A stretch of 64,000 nucleotides of DNA. Source: Tenodera sinensis (taxonomy: Eukaryota; Arthropoda; Insecta; Mantodea; Mantidae). Positions 23,183-34,958 of the stretch are shown here, in pieces; position 1 is the stretch's first letter, and the number at the start of each line of letters is the position of its first letter. The notes under the pieces were generated by a model. It saw only the letters and a list, made by a program, of their open reading frames with translations. It searched no databases and was not told the origin of the DNA. The DNA lies in NCBI GenBank assembly GCA_030765045.1, contig CM060969.1, positions 52,929,216 to 52,993,215 on the forward strand, read 5' to 3'. Both the position numbers and the translations under genes were made by a program.

Positions 23183-24000
23183 CCTAACTACACTATGACC
23201 ATGTTGTGTTAATAGCTGGTCAAGTATGTATGACTTCTGGAGTGGTTTGTTGGCTTTAATTAAGTCATACAGTTTTATTTCACTCATTCTTTTATCAAAA
23301 ACTGTGTTTAAACAACCAAGCTCCCATCTCTTCTTTCAAGAATTCGAGGTAGGTAGTTTGTGCACCTGGTAAGTGTTGTGGTATGGACGGAATTAACGGG
23401 CATATTAGGCATAAACCACTTAGGCTTTGAACCACTTCATGTAATATTTTTAATTCATTTCTTTATGAAAATCTTTTGTTTGTTGCGACTTGTAAGTGAG
23501 AAGAGTATTTGGAACGAAGCAGAACTTTCCACCAGCATGGACAATGACCAGCATGAACATTTTGGGTGTTGTATGACTGTTTTGAATATGTGATATCTTC
23601 ATACACTATAGTGTGACCTTCCGATTTGTACTTCTGCAGAAGAATGAAGTATAGGTATTCCCAGCTGTGATCGTATGTTATGTTTTTCTATTCGAACTTG
23701 CCTATTCGATTTTTTCCACTTGAAACCTAAGTCTTTTATAATTGTTCTGAGATTTGTAGCACTACCTTGGAAGTTTATCATATCCTTCAATTTGATCAAT
23801 AATCTGTTTATTGTAGGCACAGTTTTTTCTTTCACATTGAAGTTTTGTGTTGTACGCTGAATGGCGCATTTATCGAAATCATCTATTTCTGTTACGCATC
23901 TGGGGACAATGTTTCTTCCCAGCTGTATCAAATGGTACTCCTTCATCCACGTGCTTTCGCGAACGTAGTGAAACACCAGTTGCTTTGCCAACTCTTTCAA
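23183..24000 (-). pseudogene. IS630/Tc1-like DDE transposase, decayed
   Basis: The 133-codon frame at 23599-24000 contains DDFDKCAIQRTTQNF, followed by VPTINRLLIKLKDMINFQGS and KDLGFKWKKSN. This matches the winged-helix N-terminal half of a DDE family common in arthropods. Downstream, in broken frames, are HAGGKFCFVP-like, EEMN-like and MSEIKLYDLIKANKP-like segments of the DDE core, but the catalytic MDNAPYH motif is lost. A dead copy; no terminal repeats were located. Confidence 0.65.
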
Positions 24001-24274
24001 ACTCGGGTGAACATGTGCTTTTTTCCTCTTGCTTCATGAAATGTGGACATTTGCAGTAATTTCCTTGCTCTGACTATGCAATACCTTGCCACTTAACTTT
24101 GAAAGTGTATCAGTCATTAGTATAGTCACAAATGGAATATAAGCACTAATACAGCACACGGAAAACCTTCGAACCATACGAGGAGCTGTCAGTAAACACA
24201 AATATCATATCACTAACCCCAACGAGGTAAGCAATAAGCAATCCCTAGATTCACCAGCTGGATTGATGGTGAGA

Positions 24275-24385
24275 GCCACAAGCCCTGAAGGTTTGCGTCA
24301 GCTGTACGCGCCGCCCCAATGAAGTGGGGCAGCCTGGCCCCGACCGTCCTTTGTTGTGCTGCCGCTACCGTTTACCGGCATCACT
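24275..24385 (-). mobile_element. LTR family L fragment, 5' end only
   Basis: On the minus strand it begins GTGATGCCGGTAAACGG and continues GTAGCGGCAGCACAACAAAGGA, paralleling the first ~110 bases of the copy at 9982. It then stops matching. Confidence 0.55.
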
Positions 24386-24389
24386 GGAC

Positions 24390-24945
24390 ATATTGAATTT
24401 TGCAGTCTGATTCTACTCGTACCTTCTCATATCGCCCTAAGTTCGCCAGTTTCCTAAAGTTTCCCACCAATCATTTTATTTAAGATATAGTGCTGAAATA
24501 TAGAACTTACTGCTCGACGCATGTGTATCCGACTTCAGCGAATGCATTATTCAACGTGTTGCATTGGTAGCGGTTGGTGCATCATTTTCATCTTATGTAA
24601 CAGTTATAATATAGTGAAATTTATCATTTTAAGATATATTCTGTAGGCCTTATATTTGCATTAGGATTGTCTTAATACCTAATATAACTTAGCCGTTTTA
24701 TTAAATGTTTAACTTGCTCACAAGTACCATATATAGCTTTTTGACCAAGATTAATTTTGTTTTTTGCCCTTAACTATAGTTTTTTGATTTCTCAATTCAA
24801 AATATTTTCGTCCAGTGAGAAACTGAACTGATATCAAATAAAATTAATATTTATCAACGTGACTTCCATTGTTAATTTGGTCATTGTGATTAATTATTCT
24901 TCTGAAGTTATTTCCATTCCTAATGATTTTTGCATGCTTAGTATA
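24390..24945. other. No gene seen
   Basis: AT-rich anonymous sequence without motifs. Confidence 0.35.
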
Positions 24946-25118
24946 CTGTAAGAGAGTGACAAAAGTTTACTATGTACAAAGTTAGATCTCTTTAATACGC
25001 ACAAGGTATGTCAAATACATTTTTTGCCAAATTTAACTATTTTTGAGATACCCATTGTTATTGGTTTGAGTTTTCAAATACTTACACTTTCCTCAAATAG
25101 GGACTCATTATTAGTTCT
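24946..25118 (+). repeat. Family A fragment (3' half)
   Basis: Contains GTTAGATCTCTTTAA, TTTTTGAGATA...TTGTTATT and TTCCTCAAATAG in the order of the distal part of family A. The 5' end of another copy follows at once (25119). Confidence 0.5.
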
Positions 25119-25755
25119 TTACTTCTCCTACTTATATAAATAGGCAGGGGAATATTGAATTGCACTGAAAAATTAATTATTTCGAGATTTCCTTGGAAAT
25201 AAATGTTTCAGGGCCTCCTGGATCCAGAAAAAGGTTACAAAAGCATCCTGTCTGTGTATGAACAGCATAATGCAAGTTCTATGTCTACCAAAGATGCAAC
25301 ACGAAAATTTTCAAGAAAAAAGCTACATATTGAATTTCTTCTGCATAACTGCTAAACCGCAAGAGATAGATAAAACCTTGCAGCTTTAAAATCTCACTAA
25401 AGTGTGCAATACATTTTCTAGTGAAGTTAACTGTTTCTGATATAGTCCTTCTTATTGCTTTGTACTTTAAAATTATATTTATGTCTTTCTCAAACGAAAA
25501 ATTGTTCTTTCTTCTCCTGGTTCATACAAACCATCCCATAGCGACAAGCTTCTAAAGGATATGACTAACACTTGAGCATGCTATGTTCTCCTAACCGCAT
25601 TGTATCTACAATGAAGTATGTAATAAAACTAAATATATAAATGTCTATGTCGATGAGCTTGTTTCGCCAGAAGAATTAACTCTCATAAGTATAGCTTATA
25701 CAAGAGAATACGAGAATTTGAGTAGAGAAAGTCATGTGAGTGTAACATAATTTTT
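25119..25755 (+). repeat. Family A copy A7, internally deleted
   Basis: Both ends are present (ACTTCTCCTACTTATATA at the left, AGTAGAGAAAGTCATGTGAG at the right), but ~270 bp of the centre are missing. The GT tract is reduced to CTGTCTGTGTATG. Confidence 0.75.
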
Positions 25756-25889
25756 TGTCATAATTTTGATCACCGTATGCGACTCTGAACACATTTGACT
25801 AAATTGCCCAATGAATGAAAGAAGTGGAACCTAAACCCATCTGAGTTAACAGGAGCCTTGCCTTAACCACAAAGTAATCCACACGAAAT

Positions 25890-26110
25890 TACTCACTTTT
25901 CCTTCTTCGCTCAAACTGCAATTCGAGCCTTGCAATTTGAACTCGGATTCATCACCAAAGGTTGCACTTTTCCAATCTTCTTCCTGCGATCTTATACGTT
26001 CACCGTACTTTCATTTTCTTTGTTCAAAACGATTTCATTCTGGGGTTTCTCTGACCTTAGTCACAGGCCCTTCCATTTCACATGTTATCCAATTTTGAGG
26101 TCAGCACCTT
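25890..26110 (-). pseudogene. Tc1/mariner transposase fragment around the first catalytic Asp
   Basis: The minus strand reads RERIRSQEEDWKSATFGDES, then EFKLQGSNC, which parallels the Tc1/mariner DWxxVxFSDESKFxLxGS block containing the first catalytic Asp. No other part of the protein is recognisable nearby. Short and old. Confidence 0.5.
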
Positions 26111-26394
26111 CTTACATTGGTAGTTCTGAGGTGTTGTCTTCTCTCGTGTTAAGACTGCCAACGGTGAATAAACTAATAATTGATTATATCCCACAAAATA
26201 ATCCAAAAAGAACGAAACGTAATTTTTGTTAGAAAGAAAGCTCCATCGTAAGCAATATGCAAACATATTGATAACGCTTTGTAACAGCCGTTTTGCACAA
26301 GTTGTATTCCACATAATTTTGTTATGTGTATTCAGATGTAGAGTCCGAAGCGACATTTGGAGGTTTACACAATAAGGTTTTTATGTAAGCTACT

Positions 26395-26542
26395 TTTTAC
26401 TTTCTCTATTATGTATAGTGAGTACATAGATATGAAAAGTATTGTTTTCCACCCAAAAATTCGATGTCGAGATGTTATCGGAAATATGTTTAGAGGTCCC
26501 TTAAATCTCAAATCAAGAATGTTTAGTAAAACATCCACGTGA

Positions 26543-26603
<61 letters not shown>

Positions 26604-27307
26604 TGAACACCATAACTCAAAAACGAAAAGTCGGTTAAAAACCAAAGTTGGTATTTAAGATTAATATATCTCTCAAGGATCGATGCGAAGATTTTGAAGA
26701 AAATTCCTCCACCCTAAACTATCCTTTACATGAAAAAATTTTCGAACATTTTGACTTTCTCGAAAATGGCTTTACCGATTTTGATCAAAAAGCCATATGT
26801 TTAAGATATTGTAATGCCAAAGATATTGTGATTTTCAATTTTCTGTTTATAGCTACCGTAGTTTCGTTTACTCTTGATGATCTTCGCGTAACTCGTAAAC
26901 CGTAAGGAATAGACCAAATCTTACTGTACGAGAACTGTAGATCTCGTTAAATCACAATTTATGCCAAAATGATTTTTTTTTTCTGGAGTGAACCATTTCG
27001 GTGATATTCCCTGTTATTTTTGTGAGTTTTGCAATACTTGACTGTCCATTTGAGAAAAGTTTGTCATTCACGTTTTTATATCTTAGCCGCGCAAAGAAAG
27101 CGGAATTTCAAAGCGACCTGCTTTAAAACATTTGACTATCATTCTAAGCCTGCTGCATTCCCTTGCGCCTACAAGAAAATTAGCAATAAGATAATCTGTA
27201 CAAAAGTTTATCTCGATTAACACGAAGAAGACGGAGGAATAAGAGTTTGTAAGAATAGTTAGTACAGGAGTAGGGGAAGTTATCTGAGTGCAACACATTA
27301 GATTGTT
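26395..27307 (+). repeat. Family A copy A8, full length
   Basis: Starts TTTTTACTTTCTCTATTATG and ends GAGTAGGGGAAGTTATCTGAGTGCAACACATTAG, with a pure (TG)28 tract at 26546-26602. The body is complete. A short 85-codon frame at 26648-26905 is chance, since it is not conserved in the other copies. Confidence 0.85.
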
Positions 27308-27450
27308 TCTCTAGCGTGGACCTGGTAATTGTAGAATGTAAATGTAGATTTCAGCCTAAATTTACTATAACTATTTCACTGCAAACACATGTTTCTAGGT
27401 ACTCTGAGAATAAAGAAATGCATCGTGTGCGTTCGTGTTTCTATGAACAG
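27303..27450 (+). repeat. Family A fragment A9, tandem to A8
   Basis: The 5' ~150 bp of a family A unit begins exactly where A8 ends (TTTCTCTAGCG...), giving another head-to-tail junction. It stops within the GT-tract region at GAACAGCATGG, where an inverted copy takes over. Confidence 0.6.
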
Positions 27451-27451
27451 C

Positions 27452-28140
27452 ATGGCCTTCTCTGGTCCTTTTCTACAAACTATTCCTGCAAAAGCTTATT
27501 ATTCTAGCTGCTGCTTCTTCTTACACCAGATAAACGTTTACTACACATTTGAATATTTCCTGTACGATACTACAAGTAAAACGATAATCAGAATCTTAAA
27601 GAGCGTTATGTCCAGTTAATGCCTTTGAAATCCCATGCTCTTTGAATGAACACGAGAAAGAAAGAGTAATTTCTACTGAGATGATATACCTTTTTGTGCA
27701 GTAAAATGTATATCTCTTACAGTTTGACTTATTGTAAGGTCGTTCAGAATTAACGGGACTTCAGATTATTCCGAGATAGTTCAGGGTACACACTTTTTGT
27801 GAGGAAAATGTATTTTATGCGGTATTCTAACTAAACCCATTAGAGCCACTTTTGAGAAAATCAAGTTCTTAAAATTTTTCCAAGTGGGGAAAATTTTCTT
27901 AACAGTCTTTCTACCAGATCCTTGGAAGAGGAGACACACCCATCCATCCACCCACCCATCCACCCACCCACCCACCCACCCACCCACACACACACACACA
28001 TAAACACGTGCGGACCTTTTCTGTTTTTTGGATCCGAGGAATCTCAAAGCGTGTTTCCGATGAAATGTTGGTATTGAAATTTTGGGTGGTACGCAATACA
28101 TATTTCCTCTACTTACTGTGGACAAGTAGTAGAGAGAGTA
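27452..28140 (-). repeat. Family A copy A10 with CCACC-rich tract
   Basis: Minus-strand copy. Its tract position holds CCATCCAC/CCACCCAC repeats (27940-27985) followed by (CA)n, instead of plain CA. It ends CTTACTGTGGACAAGTAGTAGAGAGAGTAAA. The 3' portion is heavily decayed. Confidence 0.7.
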
Positions 28141-28790
28141 AAAGTCGAATGAATGGGCATCCTTTACGAATACAAAGCGTGGCTTTACATGAACCCCTTT
28201 CCCATCATTTTATGGAAATACATTCGGAAACATATTCAATAATCATTTTAAAATTAATCTACTTATCTTGATTAAAATACTATATGTTTGAAATCTTCAA
28301 GAGATGAACAAAAATACACTTATTGAATCGTAGGTGAAGAACCTCTAGAGTATTCTTTGTGAACTCTTCAGGGTTATACATAAACTTCCCACAGAAGAAA
28401 CGTATATCTTGTTAGGATCTAAGTTTGTCAAATATAGGCATTCGCTGTTTTCCTTCTGAATTCTTTTCGACTTTTAAGCAGTAAACTTTGGCATCTTCAG
28501 TGGTCATGCTTTGTCTCTTGGGAGTGCGAAAAGATTAATTAATAAGAAATGTAATTCCAAGTAGCAAAAAGTTATTATACTCCTATTTTTCATAAGTTAG
28601 CCATAATTTGAAATTTTGTAGGGCTCTATAAACTTTTAGAGAAAATTTGCTTTACAGGATGCCGAGTTATAAATTATTGTAACATAATGTGACATTGCTG
28701 AAGATGAGGAGCATTTTCCGAAACTATTTCATATGGAACTGATAGTTTGCATACAGTTTCTCTGTATTGTAACAATTTGATAATTCGAAG
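28141..28790. other. No gene; possible very old family A fragment
   Basis: CTTTACATGAAC...ACATTCGG and TTGATTAAAATACTATATGTTTGAAAT near 28185-28295 echo the centre of family A. The rest is anonymous, up to the L-type primer site at 28791. Confidence 0.4.
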
Positions 28791-28809
28791 AATCCCACTT
28801 CTGACACCA
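28791..28809 (-). other. Primer-binding site, tRNA-Leu type
   Basis: The minus strand reads TGGTGTCAGAAGTGGGATT directly after the LTR terminal ACA. It matches the complement of the conserved 3' part of tRNA-Leu, and identifies which side was internal. Confidence 0.72.
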
Positions 28810-29363
28810 TGTGACAATTTGACAAAAGTTCAGTCCAGCTATTTTTCTCAGTTTATTTTCTTCTAAAGATTTTACACTACGGCAGTTCTCTTTTACTGAA
28901 GTTAACAAAGTCTACAGCATTTCGTGATATTTCAACTCATAACTGTCTTCCTGTCGTAACCTTCACTAACTCCTTTCTATCTTTCTTAACTTTCTCAGTC
29001 TCTTCAACACTAACTCTGACGATACAATCACTCAGCACTCATTAAATGCTTCACTATCTTGTTTCACGACGCACCGCTTCTGTCACGTACACACGCACAC
29101 ACACAAAAGCTGAAATAATTTCCGCCACTTTTTATATATCGCGGATCACTTAACACGGTCCTTTCTCGAACTTCTACAAATACACCGGTCGCCGGATTCC
29201 GAATGATCTAGAAAACTCCTTTTGGTTCTGCCTTTCTGACTGTTGTCACGTGTTCACAACAGACGCGCGGGGCAGCTTGACCTTGAGCGCCTTCGATTCA
29301 GGACCGCCAATAGTGGGCTGGAGCACCTCGGCCCCGAGGTTACCTACCGCGGCGGGCGTCACA
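28810..29363 (-). mobile_element. LTR of family L, best-preserved ends
   Basis: A 554-bp unit. On the minus strand it begins TGTGACGCCCGCCGCGG at 29363 and ends AAATTGTCACA at 28810, giving matched TGTGAC / GTCACA termini. A TATA-like ATATATAAAAAG lies at about 29127-29138, and the primer site is immediately downstream. It is therefore a former 5' LTR. No protein-coding internal region follows toward lower coordinates. Confidence 0.8.
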
Positions 29364-30031
29364 ACATTATAAGTTCCAATTTTTACATACATGTTTTTAA
29401 AATACTAATTATTTATTTTTTTGTAAGTGATAAGAATACTACTATGAAGTTTTAAAAATAATCACTGCTGCCTTACATACCGAATTCTTCAATATTAAAT
29501 GATAAAGAACTGTGAAAAATTTAATTATTTTCTCTTTAGTAGTTTCTGAGAAAATGTAACTTGCTGAAACCAAATAGCAAGGTCTGAAAATACCTACTTA
29601 TTTAAGGTATCTAATTTTACATCTGAAGCGTCAAAGTAAGGCTCGCTTGCACCTTCCTTCAACTTGAACGCACAAACTGGTAAAGATAAGAAACTAATCG
29701 TAGTGGTTGGAAACCATGTGAAAAGAGGGCGTGGTGATGCGTTACAGTTCTTTAAAAGTTAAAGCCCATTGGAACTAATAATGTGACAATAATAGTTTAT
29801 GCAGATATTACTGAGAATGAATAATTCATTGTGCACCCTTTCTTGAAAATTGTGAGATTTTATCATTTTCAACTTGCATTTCCCCTTACGGAGGCTAGCA
29901 TGTCGCCTGAGTTTTATGTATATTCATGTCTATTTACCAACAGTGGAATATATGCCAAAACCTTTTCCTGTAATTGTGTAACAGAAAGTACATAGAGAAA
30001 TAAGGTTTCTTGTAAATCGCTTTTGTAATAT
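29364..30031. other. No gene seen
   Basis: AT-rich spacer between two L-type LTRs in opposite orientation. No gag or pol motif, so the two LTRs are unlikely to be ends of one element. Confidence 0.45.
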
Positions 30032-30650
30032 TGTGACGCTGTCCGCGGAGCACAACAAAGGACAGCCGAGGTCAAACTACTCCATACCACAGACAACGCG
30101 GTGCTTATCAAAGGCGCTTTAGGTGAAGCTTCCCCCACCACTCAGGCAAGCAAACACGTGGCAACAACGAGAGCGTCACGTCAAAAAAGGGGATTTTCGG
30201 GCCCGTCGAGAAATGTCCGGTGGCCGGTTTGTTTGTAGACGTTTGAGAAAGATCCGGCTACGTCATCGCCGGTATAAAAGCTTGCAGAGCGCGTGAAGGC
30301 AGGAAGCGAGAGTGTGTGTTGTATGGGGGAGGGGTGGGTATGGGTGCGTGTGCGTGCATGCGCGTACATGCACACGTGTGTGTGTGTGTGTATGTGTGTG
30401 TGTGTTGTACTGCCGTCTTGAAAGACACGTCGCATTGAAGTGAAGACGTTGTAATGAATGTTGAGTGATTGTATCCTCGGCGTTATTGTGAGAAACAGGG
30501 AAAGTGAGGAAGTGAAGGACAATGAAAGAAGTGAGTCAACTTTACGAGAAGAAAACAGTTATGAGTAGTTACATCAGGACTGTGGTACCATGAGTAGAAG
30601 AGAACTGTTTTTTTTTTTTTTTTTTGTATATAAGTTTTAGAAGAAAAATC
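30032..30650 (+). mobile_element. LTR of family L, 3' end replaced by poly-T
   Basis: Starts TGTGACGCTGTCCGCGG. The CRE-like ACGTCA is at 30260-30265, followed 8 bp later by TATAAAAG (30273-30280). A GT tract with CGTGCATG interruptions lies at 30313-30405. The AGAGAACTG block near 30600 runs into 17-18 T residues, and the terminal segment is then unrecognisable. Confidence 0.68.
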
Positions 30651-30667
30651 TTATGTATTGCACTGAC

Positions 30668-31440
30668 TGTCTACTTTTGTAGTATTCTTACTATTCCTAT
30701 ATCTTCATGTTAGTCGAGATAAACATTTGTAGAAATTACCATATTACTTATTTTATAGGTGCAAGAGGAATATCGGAGTACAGTAGTCTTTGAACGATAG
30801 CCAAATCTTTTAAAACTGGCTGCTATATGAAGGCTTTGAAATTCCGTTCTCTTTGCACGGCCAAAGGATAAAGTGAATAAGGATCTTCCATTTGAGAAAA
30901 GTTGAAGTATTGCAAAACTCTCACAAATAATAAGGAATAGTTCTAAAGTAGCTCAATGCACAAGAGAATACATTTGGACATAACTTGTATCTTTGAGCAA
31001 GATCTACATTTTTGTATAGTAAGATTTGGTCTATCTCTTACGGTTCACCAATTATGCAAAAGTCATCAAGAGTAAACTTAGGCTATAACCTGAAGATTAA
31101 AACATACATTTCATTTATATAAATATCTTAACCACATGTTATTTTAACCAAAATCGTTAAACATTTTTGGGTAATCAAATTTTTCGAAACATTTTTCACA
31201 TAAAGGGTAGCTTAAGCTGGAGGTAGTTTCCTCAAAATCTTGTCGCATCGTTGAAAAATATGTAACTTATATAGTAACTTTGGTTTTTAACCGACTTTTC
31301 GTTTTTGAATTATGCATTTGTCAAACAAATAATTTTTTGTATTCAGGGGCCTCAAAACATGCATTCCCAGTGAAATATTGACATCGAAATTTTGGGTGTA
31401 ATACAATCCTTCCCCTTTTTACCTACACTTAGTAGAGAAA
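30668..31440 (-). repeat. Family A copy A11, GT tract lost
   Basis: Minus-strand copy from ACTGTCTACTTTTGTAG (3' end) to ACACTTAGTAGAGAAA (5' end). The tract region has collapsed to TTATGCATTTGTCAAACAAAT. A (CAA)-tailed LINE end is joined exactly at its AGTAGAGAAAGT terminus. Confidence 0.82.
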
Positions 31441-31555
31441 GTTGTTGTTGTTAGCTAATGCTGGATTTCTGACAATGAAGTCATTAATCCTCTTGCTCTA
31501 CAATATTTTTCACTCATAGAGCAATAGCAGTATAGTAACCGCTTTTAAGAGAGGA
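31441..31555 (-). mobile_element. RNase H-type LINE, extreme 3' end with (CAA)n tail
   Basis: The minus strand encodes YCRARGLMTSLSEIQH followed by a stop, then CTAACAACAACAAC. The peptide corresponds to the C-terminus WKARMLMASLPDARH of the LINE at 57555-58583, including the same stop position and the same tail. Only the last ~35 codons remain. AGAGAAA occurs before it (31434-31440) and again at 31761-31767, a possible target duplication spanning this piece and the next. Confidence 0.68.
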
Positions 31556-31985
31556 CCATATTTTTATGTTTTGGCGGTCACATCACTCTCTCACAACCCC
31601 CAGAATGTCTGGCGGATCACACCTGTCGTTGGTTTACGGGTCTCACCGACCTGACCGGGAGAATTATCAAAATAAATTCACCGACCATGTCCTCTGATTA
31701 CCAATCAGAGTACGCGTTACATGCCATGGCAGGTCAGCATGTTAGGGGTTAAGATTTTATAGAGAAATGGAGAGATTGGAAAAATAAAGACTCCCTAGCC
31801 CTCGGGAACCCTAATGGCATCGGGGTCGGAAGAGAACAAGAGATGACCAAGGTAAGGTCAGATGGAAAAGTTACAGTGAGGAGCAAAACACCAGTAAGTG
31901 GAAGTAATGTTCTGCTCAGCTTGGGTACCTTGTGGTCGCCATTCACATATCCCCTAGACGGAGACCCCTCAGTCATTTAGCACAT
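31556..31985. repeat. GC-rich SINE-like repeat
   Basis: A GC-rich block in AT-rich surroundings, with a CTGATTACCAATCAGAGTACGC hairpin-like section near 31695 and a CTCGGGAACCCTAATGGCAT section near 31800. I recall the latter as part of a dispersed insect repeat (memory, not checked). The 75-codon minus frame across it is not conserved coding. Confidence 0.4.
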
Positions 31986-33089
31986 TATATGTACCCTTAT
32001 TAATTCTGGTGCTTAATCTTTTCTACGTGTTTATTCTTCCATTTCAAATTGTTATCTAAAGCTAATCCTCAAAAATTTGTATGTGTTTATCGGCAAATTG
32101 GCTCATTTTGGGTTGCTAGAGTTATTTATGTCTGTGTTTTATTATTTGCATCCATTGTATTATATTTGTGTTTAGTAACATTCCTAGCTCTGATAAGTAT
32201 GTTCTGATATTTGCATACACTCTCACATCCTGTATTTTCTTAAACAGGTAATTATACATAAAATATAAATAATATAGTGTTGCTAATAAAATGTATCTGT
32301 AAAGTTGAAAATGTGTTCTCTTTCACTATTACTAGTATTAGATAACATTAAGACAAGGTAGAGAAAGTAGTAAGCTTTCTTATAAATAATTTGTGTAGTA
32401 TTTATGAAAGAAAGCGATAATGTAACTGTTACACATGAATATAACCACTTGTTACATTTCCTCTTTAAGACTGACCCAATAGAACGTGCAGTGTAATAAC
32501 TGTCTCCTGCAAATAGACAACACGGAACTAAGCATAGGAAGGTAATTAGAGCACACAAATGCGAATTTCATGTAAATGATTTTGTGTAAGTAGAAAGTGA
32601 TCACACAAGATCTCCTGCTGTGGAAAATTACAAATTTGTATTCACATTACACCTGCTATCGATCCAATTCAAACTACTTTGGACAGAAAAGGACGCAAAC
32701 ATCGATTGATCAGCTGCATTCAAACGTTTACTTGTTTTAATGACCGTAAGGGAACTTCTATGTTAATTTTAAGTACTTAACGCGTCTGCATCTTTTTTCT
32801 TCATGTTTATTCATGTATCTAGCACTTTCATAGATGTTTATTAATTCTAGTTGTTCACAACTCCAATTAGTTGCTTTTGCGACAGCTACCAACTATGGTA
32901 GCAGAATTACTGAGAGTTGTTAGAACCAGAGATATTAACTTTAACATGTCTCATAGATTTAAATGTTCTTGATTAATACACATTATTGCTACCGTGACTT
33001 GGACAGTTTTAAATGGACCACCTCTCTGTAAGGTTCTGTTAGTAAGAATATGGACCAAAGTGAACTCAATGAATAAATTTGCTTAATGT
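31986..33089. other. No gene recognised
   Basis: AT-rich anonymous sequence. The minus frame at 32283-32558 (91 codons) lacks motifs. Confidence 0.4.
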
Positions 33090-33320
33090 TAGAGTACTAC
33101 TACTGGTGCCTACCGCAAGTACTCTTGTAACTACTCGTTTATAGAACTACTCTAATACTACTACTCTAGTAACAGCATTACTCTGCTACTGATCTACTAC
33201 TCTGGTACTGCTCTACTACTATTACTGACATTTCTCCTCCTTCTACTACTACTACTCTACTATTCCTATACTGCTGCTGCTACTGCCGCTGCTGCTGCTA
33301 GTGCTGCTGCTGCTGTCCAA
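33090..33320. repeat. Imperfect CTA / CTG trinucleotide tract
   Basis: A run of TACTAC / CTACT triplets that grades into CTGCTGCTGCTG near 33285-33315. It is imperfect throughout and has no frame of note. Confidence 0.85.
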
Positions 33321-33569
33321 GTCTATCATACAGAAGTGCTGGTATGACAGGTTTGGAGGGTTTCCAATTTCACCGTGGGGCTACGCCATAACTAAAACTA
33401 AATTGCAAAATTAATTAAAATATATTGTTTGTTAACGATGCTGTCAATTGCCAGGATCATATCAGTGCCACCCGTGTGCTGGTATTTCCTGCCACAGAAA
33501 TTCTTTACATGGCAGTAAATACGACATAGGCGTGACGCTGTTAAGTACACCTAACTATCGGTCTGGTCC

Positions 33570-33640
33570 ATAATAAGCCCGAGATCTTAGAATCATATAC
33601 TAGCGCCTAACCAACTGAGCTACCTAACTAATATACGTAC
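33570..33640 (-). mobile_element. SINE head fragment (A box only)
   Basis: The minus strand reads GTAGCTCAGTTGGTTAGGCGC, a near-perfect tRNA A-box region. The B-box position has no match to GGTTCRANTCC. It is probably the broken 5' end of a tRNA-derived SINE. Confidence 0.45.
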
Positions 33641-33867
33641 AGTGTTTCAAAGTAGTTTGCCATTGTTGAGTGGAATTCAAATTTTTAAAGTTTTAAAACG
33701 TTTTTAAAAGTTTTAAAGTTTTAAAACTGATGTAGCTTCAAGATAACCCATTTATCAATTAGTGTCAATTTATATACGATTGATTGAAAATTACTACACG
33801 CATTTTCGTTACATATGCGTCACTATTGTTACACTGGAGAATGCAGAGTAACAGGTTAAAAATAAAA

Positions 33868-34375
33868 TGAAATGGCCAGCGAAAGTCCACAAGTTACGTA
33901 TGAAGCACCCATGTACCCGGAGTATAGTGCGCAATATCGGCACAGAGAATAGTGGAACCCTTTAAAACAAACAGCGTGAACACTGCAGAGTACCGATGGA
34001 GTTCTTTGAGCAAGTAGACGATGTAGAGCTGAGTCAAGGATAGGTTGAGCAGGACGGCGTTGCATGCCGTACATCAAACGAATCCATGGGACTAACTGCA
34101 AGTTTCTTTGACGATCGGATAATTTCCAGGAACCCAGGATAATTTCCACCGAGATCTCCGGATTTGACATCGCCGGACTTCTCTAAATGGAGTTACTTAA
34201 AAGACAGGTTTATGTCACAAGTCCCCAGACTTTGGACACCTGAAGCACAACACTACACAGGAAATTCAAAGTGTTGACAACAGAGTCCTCAACGAGTGGC
34301 CAGCAACATGGAACGACGCATTGAGCAGTGCCTTATGCAGGACGGAGGACATTTTCAATATTTGATACAGAGGTA
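33868..34375 (+). pseudogene. Mariner-type DDE transposase, C-terminal half
   Basis: Reads, with frameshifts, through landmarks of an arthropod DDE family whose N-terminus usually carries a DUF4817-type helix-turn-helix. These are a QVTYEAPMYPE-like segment (about 33885), VEQDGVACRTSNESMG (about 34045; the family QQDGATxHT motif holds the second catalytic Asp), DDRIISRNP, PPRSPDLTSPDFSKWSYLKD (about 34150-34205; third catalytic Asp region) and a terminal NMERRIEQCLMQDGGHFQYL followed by stop. The N-terminal half is missing and stops are frequent. Confidence 0.72.
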
Positions 34376-34581
34376 AATAATCTCCCAAAACTCCTCCGCG
34401 TTTCAGGTATGTTTTCGCTAGCGTAACTCATTTTGGAACAATTAAAGATATAAATGTGTCAGTTCTCCATAAATTACCTTGTATATAAATATACTGCTCT
34501 TGCTGATTCACAGAAATACCACAATTTGATTTTTATTAAATTGTTACTTTATCGTGTATATGGTAGGCAGAGAACCGTATT

Positions 34582-34891
34582 TTGACGCCGGGCTCAGCAC
34601 ACAACAAAGCACAGACGGTGCTAAGCTACTTCACACCACATACCAGGCCGGCGAGCACAAGGTCAGACTTTCTCACACCACTCATGCGAGCGAACACGTG
34701 ACTAACAACAATGAAGTGGCAACACAAAGAGTTTCTGAGCCTTCGAGAGAGATCTGCCTCAACATCGCCGGCGCGTTTGTGGAGGTCGAGAAATGTCCCG
34801 ATAACGTCATTCTCCTCTATATAATAAGGCCAGGAAACAGCAGAGCTCAGTTACAGACATGACTCGTTAAGTGTGTCAGTGAGTGCGAGAC

Positions 34892-34958
<67 letters not shown>

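Noticed and set aside
28810..30650. The two L LTRs as ends of one retrotransposon
   Set aside because: They are in opposite orientation, and the primer site of the first lies outside the pair, so they are independent insertions.
34554..34862. 102-codon plus frame in a GC-richer region
   Set aside because: It coincides with the start of an L-family LTR and is not open in the other copies.
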